Below are positions 63,984-64,000 of a DNA stretch of 64,000 nt, piece by piece. The stretch spans positions 71,699-135,698 of the forward strand of contig CACEAZ010000001.1 in NCBI GenBank assembly GCA_902557655.1, in the 5' to 3' direction. The translations under genes and the position numbers were made by a program. Positions within the stretch are counted from its first letter, which is position 1. Each line of letters starts with the position of its first letter. Origin of the DNA: an uncultured Bacteroidota bacterium (lineage in GTDB: Bacteria > Bacteroidota > Bacteroidia > Flavobacteriales > Flavobacteriaceae). Below the pieces are notes generated by a model. The model had not been told where the DNA came from, ran no database searches, and saw only the letters and a program-made list of their open reading frames with translations.

Positions 63984-64000
63984 TTAAAATGATGCTTTAA
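63984..64000 (-). CDS. Probable SusC C-terminal end (partial)
   Basis: The last 17 bases, read on the minus strand, end with Lys-Ala-Ser-Phe and a TAA at 63984-63986, 21 bases before the susD start. A terminal phenylalanine after a short basic/aliphatic stretch is how SusC beta-barrels usually end, and a susC gene is expected here. Too little sequence is present to be certain. Confidence 0.45.

Overview
The window is a contiguous piece of a low-GC (roughly 30% by eye) chromosome from the Bacteroidota, almost certainly class Flavobacteriia and most plausibly a compact marine lineage. This rests on the gliding-motility genes gldB/gldC and gldK-gldL-gldM-gldN (the last four being the core of the type IX secretion system, T9SS), on a SusD-type outer-membrane lipoprotein with the tail of a probable SusC, on TAnnTTTG promoter boxes in place of the usual -10 element, and on the lack of recognisable Shine-Dalgarno sequences. 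Genes are tightly packed: no gene-free stretch exceeds about 260 bases, and several convergent gene pairs touch or overlap at their 3' ends.

Layout, left to right. (1) 1-866: end of gldB, then gldC. (2) 869-7931, minus strand: purH followed by the cell-shape operon mreB-mreC-mreD-mrdA(PBP2)-rodA. (3) 8088-10771, plus: a TonB-dependent receptor paired with a secreted heavy-metal-associated (HMA) protein, a likely metal-handling couple. (4) 10812-17018, minus: miaB, a receiver-less sigma-54 activator, lptE, a small TPR-like protein, secG, groES and groEL. (5) 17164-25878, plus: topA, a degenerate arginase-fold protein, then gldKLMN, closed by a strong terminator; initiator tRNA-Met follows. (6) 26135-33009: a YHYH lipoprotein, an ABC-F ATPase, a 1009-residue BNR/Asp-box protein and a LolA-like periplasmic protein. 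(7) 33098-39509, plus: thrB, amt, era, a tandem pair of secreted paralogues and der. (8) 39511-43535: a MerR-type regulator and an M23 peptidase facing alaS. The alaS start is out of frame with the rest of the gene because of a nine-A run. (9) 43537-52347: a PLP dehydratase, a GT2/methyltransferase/FabH-like trio, gcvP, a UbiA-like membrane protein and purE-purK. (10) 52452-56928, plus: adk-obgE-TPR-mpl-yjjG. (11) 56929-64000, minus: rlmB, a large FG-GAP/ASPIC lipoprotein, a SusD-linked lipoprotein, SusD and the last codons of a probable SusC.

Most of the window is core metabolism and cell-envelope building: shape and peptidoglycan (mre/PBP2/RodA, M23, mpl), LPS export (lptE), protein export (secG, T9SS motor), translation (miaB, alaS, rlmB, era, der, obgE, tRNA) and purine synthesis (purH, purE, purK, adk). 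Accessory material is limited to outer-membrane uptake and secreted proteins.

I found no CRISPR array, prophage, insertion sequence or defence island. The points most worth a second look are the alaS N-terminal frameshift at A9, the metal-ligand-deficient arginase-fold protein between topA and gldK, promoter boxes placed so close to start codons (era, purH, the FG-GAP lipoprotein) that leaderless mRNAs are predicted, the sigma-54 activator sharing an operon with secG/groESL, and the tandem secreted paralogues.
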